Assembly: GCA_044361315.1 (NCBI GenBank)
Contig: JBIKJA010000009.1
Location: 112,841 to 176,840, forward strand
From: Crocinitomix sp044361315
GTDB taxonomy: Bacteria; Bacteroidota; Bacteroidia; Flavobacteriales_D; Crocinitomicaceae
Length of the DNA stretch: 64,000 nt
Direction: 5' to 3'
The translations under genes were made by a program, and so were the position numbers. The notes beneath the pieces are model-generated. The model was not told where the DNA came from. It did not search any database and was given only the letters and a program-made list of their open reading frames with translations. Below, piece after piece: positions 23,026-31,852 of the stretch; position 1 is the stretch's first letter, and every line of letters starts with the position of its first letter.

Positions 23026-23350
23026 CCGCGGTGACCGTAGTTTCAGCGAAGGTTACCCGTCTTCCGAAGCTTTAGCGTAGGAAGACCTTTTCCCGCTATG
23101 CGCTAAAGTTGTTTTTTGCCGCATGTGTCAACTAGGTTGTTTTCCATTTTCCGCTGGTCAATGTCAACCAACCAGTTTCCTAATTGCGCCAATGCAACAA
23201 GCTATCGCTACTATCGGGGGTAGAATTTTTAGTTTTTTTCCGCGCTAGGGGTTGAAGTGGTTAGCCCACAGTCCCCAACTTGTTGGGGACGAGGACTATG
23301 AACGGAAAACCCGACCCCCAACTTGTTGGGGGGAGCGCCCAAACAAAAGA
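23026..23350. repeat. Modular intergenic element, copy 3, in a composite repeat region
   Basis: The 405-bp convergent gap is filled by repeat-like, gene-free DNA. A first hairpin has arms GTCTTCC (23059-23065) and GGAAGAC (23080-23086). From 23248 comes the modular element: GGGGTTGAAGTGGTTAGCCC, hairpin 1 GTCCCCAAC/GTTGGGGAC (23271-23290), block GAGGACTATGAACGGAAAAC + CCGACCC, hairpin 2 CCCCCAAC/GTTGGGGG (23315-23332), end GCGCCCAAA. Both hairpins share the same palindromic 16-mer core. Confidence 0.6.
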
Positions 23351-23381
23351 TCTTAAGAAAATTTAGGGTGTTTTTTTTGTG

Positions 23382-24461
23382 CTAAAAATCGTACATTTTC
23401 CCATTCCACCACACACTAAAGGCGGTGGGTGAAAATTGGAGCATAATGGTATTGCCTTGTAAACGAAATGCTTCCACTTTTTGGCGGGTGATTTCCATTT
23501 CTTTTCCACGAACAAAGGCACTTACGCCTCCCCATTTATTGACGTAGGCCATAATGCCGCCATCTATTTGAGGGGCCGTTACGACATCGTTAAAAATTTG
23601 ATAAACATCTTCGTTATACCAAATTTTGGTGCTACCCACATCGTTGAAAACGACTAAACTATCGCTGACATTAATGTTTTGCAGGTCGTATCCTAATTCG
23701 GTTACACGTTCTTCGCGATAAACCCGGTGCACACCACCAGCATCTTGATAATAAATAAAATTATTACCGCACTGATACCTCAGGCAATGTTGCTCTTCGG
23801 CATCAAGAATATAGCCGTTATCAAACACCGTAAACGTACCTGTTGTTGGGTCGTTAAAGGCTGCAACATCTTGACCGCAAGCAAAATTTAAATTTAAATT
23901 GGTGCTAATTAAGGGGTGAAAAATTCCACGCCAAAAAAGAGAGGCTGCGCCAACATTATTTCGGTAAATAAATAAATTGGAACCTACATCAGTCGATCGG
24001 AAAGCGTATTCACCGATAATCATGTCCAAGGAATGGACTTCATCTTCGTAATAATATTTTAAATAACCACCAATGGCATCTTGAAAAACTACAATGCTAT
24101 CGCCATAACCGTAATTTAAGGCATTTGAGGTTAAAATATGTTTTATGCCTCGGTCAAAAATGCGAATTACACTGGCGGTTTTCATTACCAATAGGTTATC
24201 GGTAACGTGCATGTCGTTGTAACTTTGTCCAAATAAGATTTTTTGATCTTCGTAGTGCACGTAAATATCTCCTTTGGAGTCTACATAACACACATATTCG
24301 TTGCCAATAAATATTTTTTCGGTTTGTTGGTAATAAATTTGAGAAAAAATTCCTTTATTAAATTGATGCAAACGGTTATTGGCGTCGGTGAAAACATTAA
24401 TGTTTTGAGCAAATCCGATAGATGTGGAAATAGAAAATAAGAAGAAAATTATATTTTTCAT
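23382..24461 (-). CDS. Periplasmic repeat protein, predicted beta-propeller
   Basis: The start is placed at the ATG at 24461 (MKNIIFFLFSISTSIGFAQ, signal peptide), giving 359 residues. A -7 element five bases upstream agrees, and it would lie inside a start at 24479. The mature protein is made of about seven repeats of roughly 45-50 residues. Each has a strand pair such as VVFQDAIGGYLKYYYEDEVH, FIYRNNVGAASLFWRGIFHP, FIYYQDAGGVHRVYREERV or VVFNDVGSTKIWYNEDVY. This N-x-x-x-D-x-x-G-x-x-x-V-Y-x-x-G-x-x-x-x-L pattern suggests a blade-like propeller. I do not recognise a named family. It is monocistronic. Confidence 0.7.
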   Translation of the reverse strand: MKNIIFFLFSISTSIGFAQNINVFTDANNRLHQFNKGIFSQIYYQQTEKIFIGNEYVCYVDSKGDIYVHYEDQKILFGQSYNDMHVTDNLLVMKTASVIRIFDRGIKHILTSNALNYGYGDSIVVFQDAIGGYLKYYYEDEVHSLDMIIGEYAFRSTDVGSNLFIYRNNVGAASLFWRGIFHPLISTNLNLNFACGQDVAAFNDPTTGTFTVFDNGYILDAEEQHCLRYQCGNNFIYYQDAGGVHRVYREERVTELGYDLQNINVSDSLVVFNDVGSTKIWYNEDVYQIFNDVVTAPQIDGGIMAYVNKWGGVSAFVRGKEMEITRQKVEAFRLQGNTIMLQFSPTAFSVWWNGKMYDF

Positions 24462-24466
24462 GAATA

Positions 24467-24474
24467 CAAACTTA
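24467..24474 (-). promoter_or_regulatory. -7 promoter element TAAGTTTG, leaderless spacing
   Basis: Exact TAnnTTTG on the minus strand, five bases before the ATG at 24461. Confidence 0.6.
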
Positions 24475-24492
24475 GTCAATTATGTACAAAAA

Positions 24493-24528
24493 AAATGCCA
24501 ATAATCAGAAATCCGATTATTGGCATTT
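24493..24528 (-). terminator. Terminator of the S8 protease gene
   Basis: A 13-bp perfect stem (AATGCCAATAATC / GATTATTGGCATT), directly downstream of the gene at 24545-26176, with a T-run (minus strand) after it. Confidence 0.85.
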
Positions 24529-24544
24529 AATAAGTGAGGTTGAA

Positions 24545-26176
24545 TTATTTTGTAGCCGAACGTTCTTCAGCTAATAATACAGCATTGTATACATTTACCA
24601 CACCACCAGTTGTACTTAAACTGCTGAACGGAACCATGTCCGTTGTTCCAGGAAGTGGGGTTTCTTTGTCAATTACTTGTACCGATTCAAAAATAATTGT
24701 TCGAATTTCGAACATCGATAATTTTGGATAATACGATTTTAACAAAGCTGCAACACCAGCCACCATTGGCGAAGCCATTGATGTACCTTGAATTGCTTGG
24801 TATTCGTTATTTGGAGTAGTAGCGTAGATTTCTAAACCAGGTGCAAATACGTCCACCATATCTTTGTTATAGTTAGAAAAATCAGCAGCTAAACCATCTT
24901 GTTTTAAGGTTTTGGTTTTTTTGTCAATTTTCGCTTTTCCATAACGAGTTGAAGCACCAACTTCGATCCAGTTTTTAAACTCCTCCGTCATTGAAGGATA
25001 TTTTGGAGAAGGGAAATTAGGTTCTTTGCTGATGTCTTTGTTAGAGTTACCAGCAGCGTGTACTAATAACACCCCTTTTGATTCAGCATAACGAATGGCA
25101 CTAATTACTTCTTCTTGCGAAGGAGAATAAGATTTTCCAAAACTCATATTGATAATTTGCGCACCGTTATCAACTGCATAAAGAATAGCCATGGCCACAT
25201 CTTTATCTCTTTCATCACCATCAGGAACGGCACGAACAGACATAATTAAAACGTTGTTTGCAACCCCGTCATTACCAATTCCATTTCCACGGGTTGCAGC
25301 AATAATTCCTGCTACATGTGTTCCGTGAAATGCATCAGGACCTTCCACATCGTTACATCCGTAATATTTTTGAGAAAAATTATTTGGATCATCACCTACA
25401 ATTGATCTTGGCAAATAATCAGGGTTGTAATTATACTCTAATTGTCCATTAAAATAGTCAAGGGCTCCTTGAAAAGATTCTCTCACTGCTTCAACGCCTA
25501 ATCCAGCTTTTTTAAGTTTTTGCATTGTTTTTGCAGCAGCTCCCAACGTTGGATCGTCCATAATGACTTTTAAATCTTTTGCAGTATAATCACCTTTAAA
25601 ATGAGATTTTAATTGTGCATCAGCATCTTCAAAAGATTTTAACATGCTTTTATAACGCTCTAAATTAGAAGAAGATGATGCGCGTGTGTTCTCAACTTCA
25701 TCTCTACAAGCCGAATAAATAGCATACGCCGCTTTGTCTTCAGGAGCAACATCAACTGGACTTACTCCATCAAATTTCTTTCTATATTCAACATATAAAC
25801 GTGTAACTTCTAATTGTTCGTGGTCGATATTTTGACCGTTTGGATTTCCTAAAAAGCTCCATCCGTTAATATCATCGATGTATCCGTTTTTGTCGTCATC
25901 AATTCCATTTCCAGCAATTTCGCTTTTGTTTACCCAAATTTTACCTTGTAAATCTTCGTGTTCGATGTCTACACCTGAGTCGATCACCGCAACAACCACG
26001 GTTTGTGATTCTTTCCCTGCCAATAACTTAGCATACGCTTTGTCAGTACTCATGCCATAGGCATCTCCATTGTACCAATTGATAATTGCTTTCAATTCTT
26101 TATCAACAACTTGGCCATACGACACGTTAGCGAGGAGCATGAACGAAGCAATGATTATTTTACCTGTATTCTTCAT
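24545..26176 (-). CDS. S8 subtilisin-family serine protease with long insertion
   Basis: A 543-residue exported protease (signal peptide residues 1-22). The triad is Asp66 in VVAVIDSGVDIEHEDLQGK, His284 in FHGTHVAGIIAA and Ser466 in QGTSMASPMVAGVAALL. Asn378 in HAAGNSN is the oxyanion residue. Between Asp66 and His284 lie about 218 residues instead of the usual 35 or so, largely helical and charged (YKSMLKSFEDADAQLKSHF). The sequence ends LAEERSATK with no sorting domain, so it probably stays in the periplasm. A signal-peptide-only subtilase with such an insertion could act in periplasmic quality control; that role is inference. Confidence 0.9.
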   Translation of the reverse strand: MKNTGKIIIASFMLLANVSYGQVVDKELKAIINWYNGDAYGMSTDKAYAKLLAGKESQTVVVAVIDSGVDIEHEDLQGKIWVNKSEIAGNGIDDDKNGYIDDINGWSFLGNPNGQNIDHEQLEVTRLYVEYRKKFDGVSPVDVAPEDKAAYAIYSACRDEVENTRASSSSNLERYKSMLKSFEDADAQLKSHFKGDYTAKDLKVIMDDPTLGAAAKTMQKLKKAGLGVEAVRESFQGALDYFNGQLEYNYNPDYLPRSIVGDDPNNFSQKYYGCNDVEGPDAFHGTHVAGIIAATRGNGIGNDGVANNVLIMSVRAVPDGDERDKDVAMAILYAVDNGAQIINMSFGKSYSPSQEEVISAIRYAESKGVLLVHAAGNSNKDISKEPNFPSPKYPSMTEEFKNWIEVGASTRYGKAKIDKKTKTLKQDGLAADFSNYNKDMVDVFAPGLEIYATTPNNEYQAIQGTSMASPMVAGVAALLKSYYPKLSMFEIRTIIFESVQVIDKETPLPGTTDMVPFSSLSTTGGVVNVYNAVLLAEERSATK

Positions 26177-26297
26177 AAATTAATTTTAATTCGTATAAAA
26201 GTATAATAAATCTTTCAAATGGAGCAACTCTTCTCAATAAAAGGTAAAATAGCATTTCAAACGTTCAAAAAAAAGCGATTTCAAGTAAACCTTTTGT

Positions 26298-26305
26298 TAA
26301 GTTTG
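26298..26305 (+). promoter_or_regulatory. -7 promoter element TAAGTTTG
   Basis: Exact TAnnTTTG, 24 bp before the ATG at 26330. It falls inside the longer ORF that starts at 26219, so it supports the later start. Confidence 0.5.
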
Positions 26306-26329
26306 TACGTCTTTATATTAAATGCTCAA

Positions 26330-28894
26330 ATGAAACGCATACTATTTTTATGCTTAATCTTAGTGCTGAATTTTTCTAATGCGCAAACATTGGTAGAAAG
26401 TGTTTCTTATCGACATTATAAAGCCAAATCAGCCAACACGTTAACAAATTTTGCCGTTCAAGGCGATTTAAGTTTGCTTCAAGCTAATCCGAATATTTTA
26501 TACAAATACCAAACCAATGGTTGGCACTTTATTCGTTGTACTCCAACCACCGTTACGCGGATGATGGAAACGGGCGCCATTCAACAATTATATTTTGACC
26601 CTGCCCAACCTTACCAATTAAATGATACCATGCGCATTGTGCAAAATGTGGACAGCGTGCATCAGGGATCTTCCCCGCTTTTACAAGCATATACTGGTAA
26701 AGGTGTTATTTTGGGGTATATCGATTCGGGCATTGATTTTAACCACGAAGATTTTAAAAATGAAGATGGTACTAGTAGGGTTTTATTTTATTGGGATCAT
26801 ACCTTAGCATTTGATTCCGAACGTACGCCAGAAAAATATGGGTATGGTCAAGTTTGGACCAATTCGGATATTGATGCAGGGATTTGTTTGTCTGGTGATG
26901 CAAGCGCGCATGGCACCACGGTGGCAGGAACAGGTTCTGGCAATGGTCGTGCAACAGGAACGCACAAAGGGGTTGCACCCGAAACAGATATTATTATGGT
27001 AGAATCAAATTTTGGATTGGCCAATTGGACACTTACTATTGCAGACGCGGTAGATTTTATTTTTTCGATGGCAGATTCGTTGGGTAAACCAGCCGTAATT
27101 AATGCTAGTTTAGGTACATATTTAGGAAGTCATGATGGTACCGATCCGGCAGCCATGGTGATTGATAGTTTATTAAATGATAAACGAGGTCGTATCATGG
27201 TGTCAGCCGCTGGCAATTCAGGGAATCAAGGGAAATACCATTTAAAAAGTGCGGTGGACGCAGATACTTCATTTACTTGGTTTGAAGTAAATATGGCTTC
27301 GGGTTTTGATGTACCGGCAACTTATTTTGATTTGTGGGCAGATACTGCGGATTTTAAAGATGTTTGGTTTGCTTTTGGGGCAGACAAAGTGAGTCCTAGT
27401 TTTAATTTTAGGGGGCGAACAGAATTTTATAATATCGAAGCTATTTTGGGGACAACCGTTTTCGACACAATTTGGGTGGGGGGCATTGCTATTAGTCCGG
27501 TCGAATTTACAGCTGAAGAAATTAATGGAGTTTATCACCTTGAAATGGCCATGTTAGACATGGATTCGGTGGCTTATTATTACCGTTTTGAAACAACAGG
27601 TGCTGGAAAATTTGATTTATGGTCAGGTGCTTGGTTGGGAGGAGCGAATATTGTAAGTACTGGATTACCTTCGCCGATTGAGTTTCCATCCATTGTAAAT
27701 TATATGTTTCCAGATACGCTGTCTACTACAGTGAGTTCATGGACCTGTTCTCCCAAGGTGGTTACTGTTGGGAATTTTAAAAATCAACACGATTATATAG
27801 ATTATACAGGGGCAACTTACGTTTTAACCGGAGGACCAGCTGGTAAATTGAGTGTTAATTCGAGCAAAGGCCCAAATAGAGTAGGGCATATTAAGCCAGA
27901 TGTGGCGGCTACAGGAGATGGAATTATGAGTGCTTGTCCTAGTTGGCTTTCTGCTTCGTTGATTGTTTCAAATCCAAGTATGATGGCTGTTGGAGGTAAA
28001 CATGTTCGCAATGGAGGAACGTCAATGGCTTCGCCTGTTATTGCAGGAATCGCAGCACTTTACCTTGAAAAATGCCCAACATCGACGTACCAGGATTTTA
28101 TTGATGATTTGCATTCGTTGGCGTATGAAGATATGTTTTCGGTTTCAACACCTAACAATGCTTATGGATATGGTAAAGTCAACACTTTTGAGATGTTAAA
28201 ATCCACGAGTTTTGACGTGACAATCGTTGGTGACACCTTGATTTGTGACGAACCAGAATTATTTAATTTAACCGAAGGACCGTTTGATCAATATCTTTGG
28301 TATGATGGTGCTACAAGTACAGAAATTTTAGTGGATGAAACCGCTGAAGTATTTGTGGAAGTTAAAAACGAGCAAGGCTGTAAAAGTCATTCAGATACCA
28401 TTTATGTCATTAAAGGCACCCTTCCAATTGCCCCGTTAATTAATGTGATTGGGGGAGGTTTAGTAGCAACTCCTGCCGATTCTTTTATTTGGTATTACAA
28501 CGGTGGTTCGATTGAAGGTTCGAATGCACAATTTTACAACCCAGATTCTACTGGTTTATACATGGTACAAGTATTCAGTCCAGAGGGTTGTTCTTATTTT
28601 TCGCCAGAGGTTTATGTCGATCTATCATCCATTCCTGAACTTAATCAAAATGAATTCGTGATTTTCCCAAATCCTTTTGTTGATGAAGTAAGAATCATCA
28701 AAGGAAATTATACTAATGTTGATGTTATAATTACAGATGTTTCAGGCAAGATTATTTATCAAAATATGGATATCCCTAATGATAGTCTGTTTCTAACTAT
28801 CGACCTTTCGGAAATTGCAAATGGGGTTTATGTTTTAGCGATTTTTTATGACAGCAATTTTAGTAGCTATAAATTGATAAAACAAAAACAATAA
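26330..28894 (+). CDS. S8 subtilisin-family serine protease with T9SS sorting domain
   Basis: The start is placed at 26330, where MKRILFLCLILVLNFSNAQ forms a signal peptide; the ORF is open 37 codons further but that would hide the signal. The 854-residue protein has catalytic Asp132 (GVILGYIDSGIDFNHEDF), His194 (SAHGTTVAGTGSGNG) and Ser in NGGTSMASPVIAGIAALY. A beta-rich insertion lies between His and Ser (WFEVNMASGFDVPATYFDLW). After the catalytic domain come a PKD/Ig-like stretch and then the sorting domain (EFVIFPNPFVDEVRI, DVIITDVSGKIIYQN, ANGVYVLAIFYD). It should be released or displayed at the cell surface. It is divergent from the periplasmic S8 protease. Confidence 0.9.
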   Translation: MKRILFLCLILVLNFSNAQTLVESVSYRHYKAKSANTLTNFAVQGDLSLLQANPNILYKYQTNGWHFIRCTPTTVTRMMETGAIQQLYFDPAQPYQLNDTMRIVQNVDSVHQGSSPLLQAYTGKGVILGYIDSGIDFNHEDFKNEDGTSRVLFYWDHTLAFDSERTPEKYGYGQVWTNSDIDAGICLSGDASAHGTTVAGTGSGNGRATGTHKGVAPETDIIMVESNFGLANWTLTIADAVDFIFSMADSLGKPAVINASLGTYLGSHDGTDPAAMVIDSLLNDKRGRIMVSAAGNSGNQGKYHLKSAVDADTSFTWFEVNMASGFDVPATYFDLWADTADFKDVWFAFGADKVSPSFNFRGRTEFYNIEAILGTTVFDTIWVGGIAISPVEFTAEEINGVYHLEMAMLDMDSVAYYYRFETTGAGKFDLWSGAWLGGANIVSTGLPSPIEFPSIVNYMFPDTLSTTVSSWTCSPKVVTVGNFKNQHDYIDYTGATYVLTGGPAGKLSVNSSKGPNRVGHIKPDVAATGDGIMSACPSWLSASLIVSNPSMMAVGGKHVRNGGTSMASPVIAGIAALYLEKCPTSTYQDFIDDLHSLAYEDMFSVSTPNNAYGYGKVNTFEMLKSTSFDVTIVGDTLICDEPELFNLTEGPFDQYLWYDGATSTEILVDETAEVFVEVKNEQGCKSHSDTIYVIKGTLPIAPLINVIGGGLVATPADSFIWYYNGGSIEGSNAQFYNPDSTGLYMVQVFSPEGCSYFSPEVYVDLSSIPELNQNEFVIFPNPFVDEVRIIKGNYTNVDVIITDVSGKIIYQNMDIPNDSLFLTIDLSEIANGVYVLAIFYDSNFSSYKLIKQKQ

Positions 28895-29040
28895 TGCACG
28901 GATTTTGTGAAAAAAGAAATCAACGTTGAATATTTTTCGCAGGACTGTCAATTAGAATAAATAAAAACTTGAATGTGATGAGGTTAAAGGTGGATCCTTA
29001 TTTAATTCATAAAAATGAACCACAAAGATGGATAATTTTT

Positions 29041-29048
29041 TATTTTTG
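29041..29048 (+). promoter_or_regulatory. -7 promoter element TATTTTTG
   Basis: TAnnTTTG match, 23 bp before the DUF5606 ATG. Confidence 0.5.
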
Positions 29049-29071
29049 CCACCGATTGTAAAATTGAATAA

Positions 29072-29503
29072 ATGAAATTAAAAGGATTAATTGCTATTTC
29101 AGGAAAACCAGGACTTTATAAAGTAGCTGCGCAAGGAAGAAACAATATTATAGTAGAATCGTTAGATACAGGGAAAAAGTTTCCTGCGTTTGCCTCAGAT
29201 AAAATTTCGGCACTCGAAGATATTAGTATCTATACTTACTCCGAAGATGTTCCCTTAGCCGAGGTATTCAGAAAATTGGCAGAAAAGGTTGGTTATGAAA
29301 AATCAATCAGTCATAAAGAGAATGGGGCGGTGCTGAGAAGTGAGTTAGCAACTTTTTTACCAGATTATGACCAAGAGCGCGTTTTTGAATCGGATATTCG
29401 AAAATTATTTCAATGGTATAACGCGTTATTTGATAAAGGATTTATCACCAAAGAATCGGAAGTTGCTGCGACGGTAACTGCTGGAAGTGACGAAGAAGAA
29501 TAG
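29072..29503 (+). CDS. DUF5606 domain protein
   Basis: A 143-residue cytosolic protein. LKGLIAISGKPGLYKVAAQG, then NNIIVESLDTGKKFPAFASD, then KISALEDISIYTYSEDVPLA are the fixed blocks of DUF5606, a family I know from Bacteroidota. A helical part follows with LRSELATFLPDYDQERVFES and a short acidic tail (GSDEEE). The first block has the look of a small beta-barrel (SH3-like). Biochemical function is unknown. It is a single gene with its own promoter and terminator. Confidence 0.8.
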   Translation: MKLKGLIAISGKPGLYKVAAQGRNNIIVESLDTGKKFPAFASDKISALEDISIYTYSEDVPLAEVFRKLAEKVGYEKSISHKENGAVLRSELATFLPDYDQERVFESDIRKLFQWYNALFDKGFITKESEVAATVTAGSDEEE

Positions 29504-29516
29504 AAATTCAAGATTC

Positions 29517-29553
29517 AAAAAAAGGCTGTCTAAGTTTAGGTAGCCTTTTTTTA
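29517..29553. terminator. Bidirectional rho-independent terminator
   Basis: Imperfect stem AAAAGGCTGTCTAA / TTAGGTAGCCTTTT with A-run and T-run, between convergent genes ending at 29503 and 29568. Confidence 0.75.
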
Positions 29554-29567
29554 TGAACTAATTTTAG

Positions 29568-31061
29568 TTAGAGTCTTTGCAAAGGAGTTTTGACCCCATC
29601 CACTAAACTATAACATTCTAATTTATCTTTAAAGACAGATGATTTGAAAATAGAACGATTCATGAGCATTCTTACACATTCTTGCACACCTTCCACAATA
29701 GAAGGATGAGGGTGAATTAATTCAGCTAATTCGGCAATTCCTTTATCCATTTTAATCAATAATGCAACGGCTTGAATGGCACTAGAAGCATGTTCACCCA
29801 CCGCACGCATTCCCAATATTTTCATTTCATCATCGTTTGTAACGATTATTTTAAAGAAACCTTGGGTTTTGCGCATGGCAATGGCACGTGCAATCACCGA
29901 ATAATCCAACTTTACGATTTTACAAGGGACATTTCCTTCTAAACATTGTTTTTCGTTCATTCCAACCGAAGCGACCTCAGGCTCAAGGAACATAATAGTA
30001 CATACATTGTCGTATGAAATTCGATTAAGTTTATGGCCAAACATTCGTTCTACTGCGTGACGACCTTCTATTTCACCCATGTTAACTAATGAAATTCTTC
30101 CAGAAACATCCCCAACAGCAAAAATATTTGGGATATTGGTTTGCGTATCGTCATCTCCGATAAAACGACCACTTGCGCCTTTTTTGATTCCAACTTCTTC
30201 TAGACCTATGTTTTCATAATTTGCCACGCGACCAACGGAGAGCAGGGCTTTTTCTACGTGAATCACTTCTCTTACACCATCGGTATCTATTTCATACTCA
30301 ACTTCGCCGTTCACAATTTCCATTCGCACCAATTGGGCGTTGTTGTGAATGGTAACTCCGTTTTTTTGAAGGTTTTCAGATACGATTTTAGAAATATCAT
30401 CATCCTCAAAGGGTAAAATATGATCGGCTCGATCTATTAAATATACTTTTGTTTTACCAAAATTTGAAAAAATGGTCGCGTATTCGCACCCAATTACACC
30501 AGCTCCAACGATTACTAAACTTTTCGGGTAATCCTCAATCGAGTCGATTCCATCGCTGGTAAAAATCACTTTTTCATCCGAAGGAATATCAGGTAGTTTT
30601 CGCGGTCGACTTCCTGTTGCAATAATGATGTAATCCGTGTCAATCAATAAATCGTCTTCGTTTTCGCGGTGAATGGCAACCTGATTTGGAGTAATTATTC
30701 TTGCAAAACCACGTCGATACGAAAACAAATCCTCTCGTTGACTTTTTAAGAGATTAATATGGCAAGAATATTGAAATTTTCGTTCAAAAATAGCTTCCTC
30801 TAAGGTCCGTTTTACCTCTTCCCAAGAAAGTTCAAATTTTTCTCGTCCAATCGAAAAAATGGTATCATTCACGTTTTTAATTCGTTGCGATAATTCCCAT
30901 AAGGTTTTAGAACTTAAGGCACCATTATAAACCCCAGCACCACCAATACGCACATTTTCGACTAAACAGACCCTTTTACCGTAATCAATTGCTCGCATGG
31001 CTGCGGCATATCCAGCGGGTCCAGCCCCCATGACTACTAAATCAAATTTATCTTGGTTCAT
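29568..31061 (-). CDS. Pyridine nucleotide-disulfide oxidoreductase family flavoprotein lacking the redox cysteines
   Basis: A 497-residue protein with the full fold of dihydrolipoamide dehydrogenase. It has FAD site GAGPAG (12-17), second FAD strand TDYIIIATGSRPR, NAD(P) site VGAGVIGCEYATIFSNFG, FAD motif IFAVGDVSG and a dimerisation domain ending HPHPSIVEGVQECVRM. The redox-active CxxxxC loop, normally GGTCLNVGCIPSK, reads GGAGVYNGALSSK here, with no cysteine. The His-x-His-Pro...Glu dyad of the partner subunit is kept. It therefore cannot run disulfide chemistry; a direct NAD(P)H oxidase or transhydrogenase-like role (compare SthA) is possible. No lipoyl-dependent complex gene is nearby. 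Confidence 0.8.
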   Translation of the reverse strand: MNQDKFDLVVMGAGPAGYAAAMRAIDYGKRVCLVENVRIGGAGVYNGALSSKTLWELSQRIKNVNDTIFSIGREKFELSWEEVKRTLEEAIFERKFQYSCHINLLKSQREDLFSYRRGFARIITPNQVAIHRENEDDLLIDTDYIIIATGSRPRKLPDIPSDEKVIFTSDGIDSIEDYPKSLVIVGAGVIGCEYATIFSNFGKTKVYLIDRADHILPFEDDDISKIVSENLQKNGVTIHNNAQLVRMEIVNGEVEYEIDTDGVREVIHVEKALLSVGRVANYENIGLEEVGIKKGASGRFIGDDDTQTNIPNIFAVGDVSGRISLVNMGEIEGRHAVERMFGHKLNRISYDNVCTIMFLEPEVASVGMNEKQCLEGNVPCKIVKLDYSVIARAIAMRKTQGFFKIIVTNDDEMKILGMRAVGEHASSAIQAVALLIKMDKGIAELAELIHPHPSIVEGVQECVRMLMNRSIFKSSVFKDKLECYSLVDGVKTPLQRL

Positions 31062-31244
31062 TCAATCATTTTTCCTAGCGGTACGAAAGTACTAATATTA
31101 ACCCAAATTCAGGTGTTTTGGGATGGATAAAAGCGTAAGGCATCTGCCAATACTGAGATCATAATTCATAAGGGTTAGCTTATTTTAAAAAAAAAACTCC
31201 ACTAAATCATCAAAAATGAACCTTAATTTCTCACCTTTGTCTAC

Positions 31245-31733
31245 GTGAAAGAAGAATACAAACAAATTTTACAAACGAGCAAGGCACAAAGTTTTGAAAA
31301 TGCGAATTTTTTAAAAAAAATGCGAAAAATTCCTAAAAGGGAGCTGGATAAAAAATTTGAACAAGGACATGATGCCGTATTTAAACGATTGGACTGCCTA
31401 ACCTGCGCCAATTGTTGTAAAACTACTAGTCCAATTTTTAAGGAACAAGATATAAAACGCTTGGCTAAGTTATTTAAAAAGAAACCAGTTGAATTTATTG
31501 AGGAGTCTTTAAGAGTGGACGAAGACAATGATTATGTGTTAAAATCGTCGCCTTGTCCTTTTTTGATGCCAGACAATAAATGTTTTGTCTATGATGTACG
31601 TCCACAAGCTTGCAGCGAGTATCCGCATACCAATCGAAAGAACATGTATCAAATTTTGGATTTAACTCATCGTAACACCCTAGTTTGCCCTGCGGTGGCG
31701 AAAATAGTGACGATTTTGAAAGAAAAAATATAA
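31245..31733 (+). CDS. YkgJ-type zinc/iron-chelating cysteine-cluster protein
   Basis: A 162-residue cytosolic protein starting at GTG (31245). It carries DCLTCANCCKTTSPIF, then PCPFLMPDNKCFVYDVRPQA and CSEYPH, the eight-cysteine CxxCC...CPFL...C...RP-x-x-C pattern of the YkgJ/CxxxCxxC cluster family. Members are thought to chelate zinc or an Fe-S cluster; the activity is unsettled. The N-terminal 40 residues are helical and basic. A CACCTTTG lies five bases before the GTG, again a near-leaderless arrangement if it is used as a -7 box. Confidence 0.8.
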   Translation: MKEEYKQILQTSKAQSFENANFLKKMRKIPKRELDKKFEQGHDAVFKRLDCLTCANCCKTTSPIFKEQDIKRLAKLFKKKPVEFIEESLRVDEDNDYVLKSSPCPFLMPDNKCFVYDVRPQACSEYPHTNRKNMYQILDLTHRNTLVCPAVAKIVTILKEKI

Positions 31734-31852
31734 CTAATTAAAAATAATTAGTAAGATTCCAATTTAGTTTATTTTTTTATTTCATTTTTTGTGAGTAATT
31801 GTGATAATTTATTTATCTTTCGAACGTTAAAATTGAGAGTAGTAGAACTGAA

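Noticed and set aside
26219..26329. Longer start for the T9SS subtilase
   Set aside because: It would add 37 residues before an otherwise clean signal peptide and includes a -7 box.
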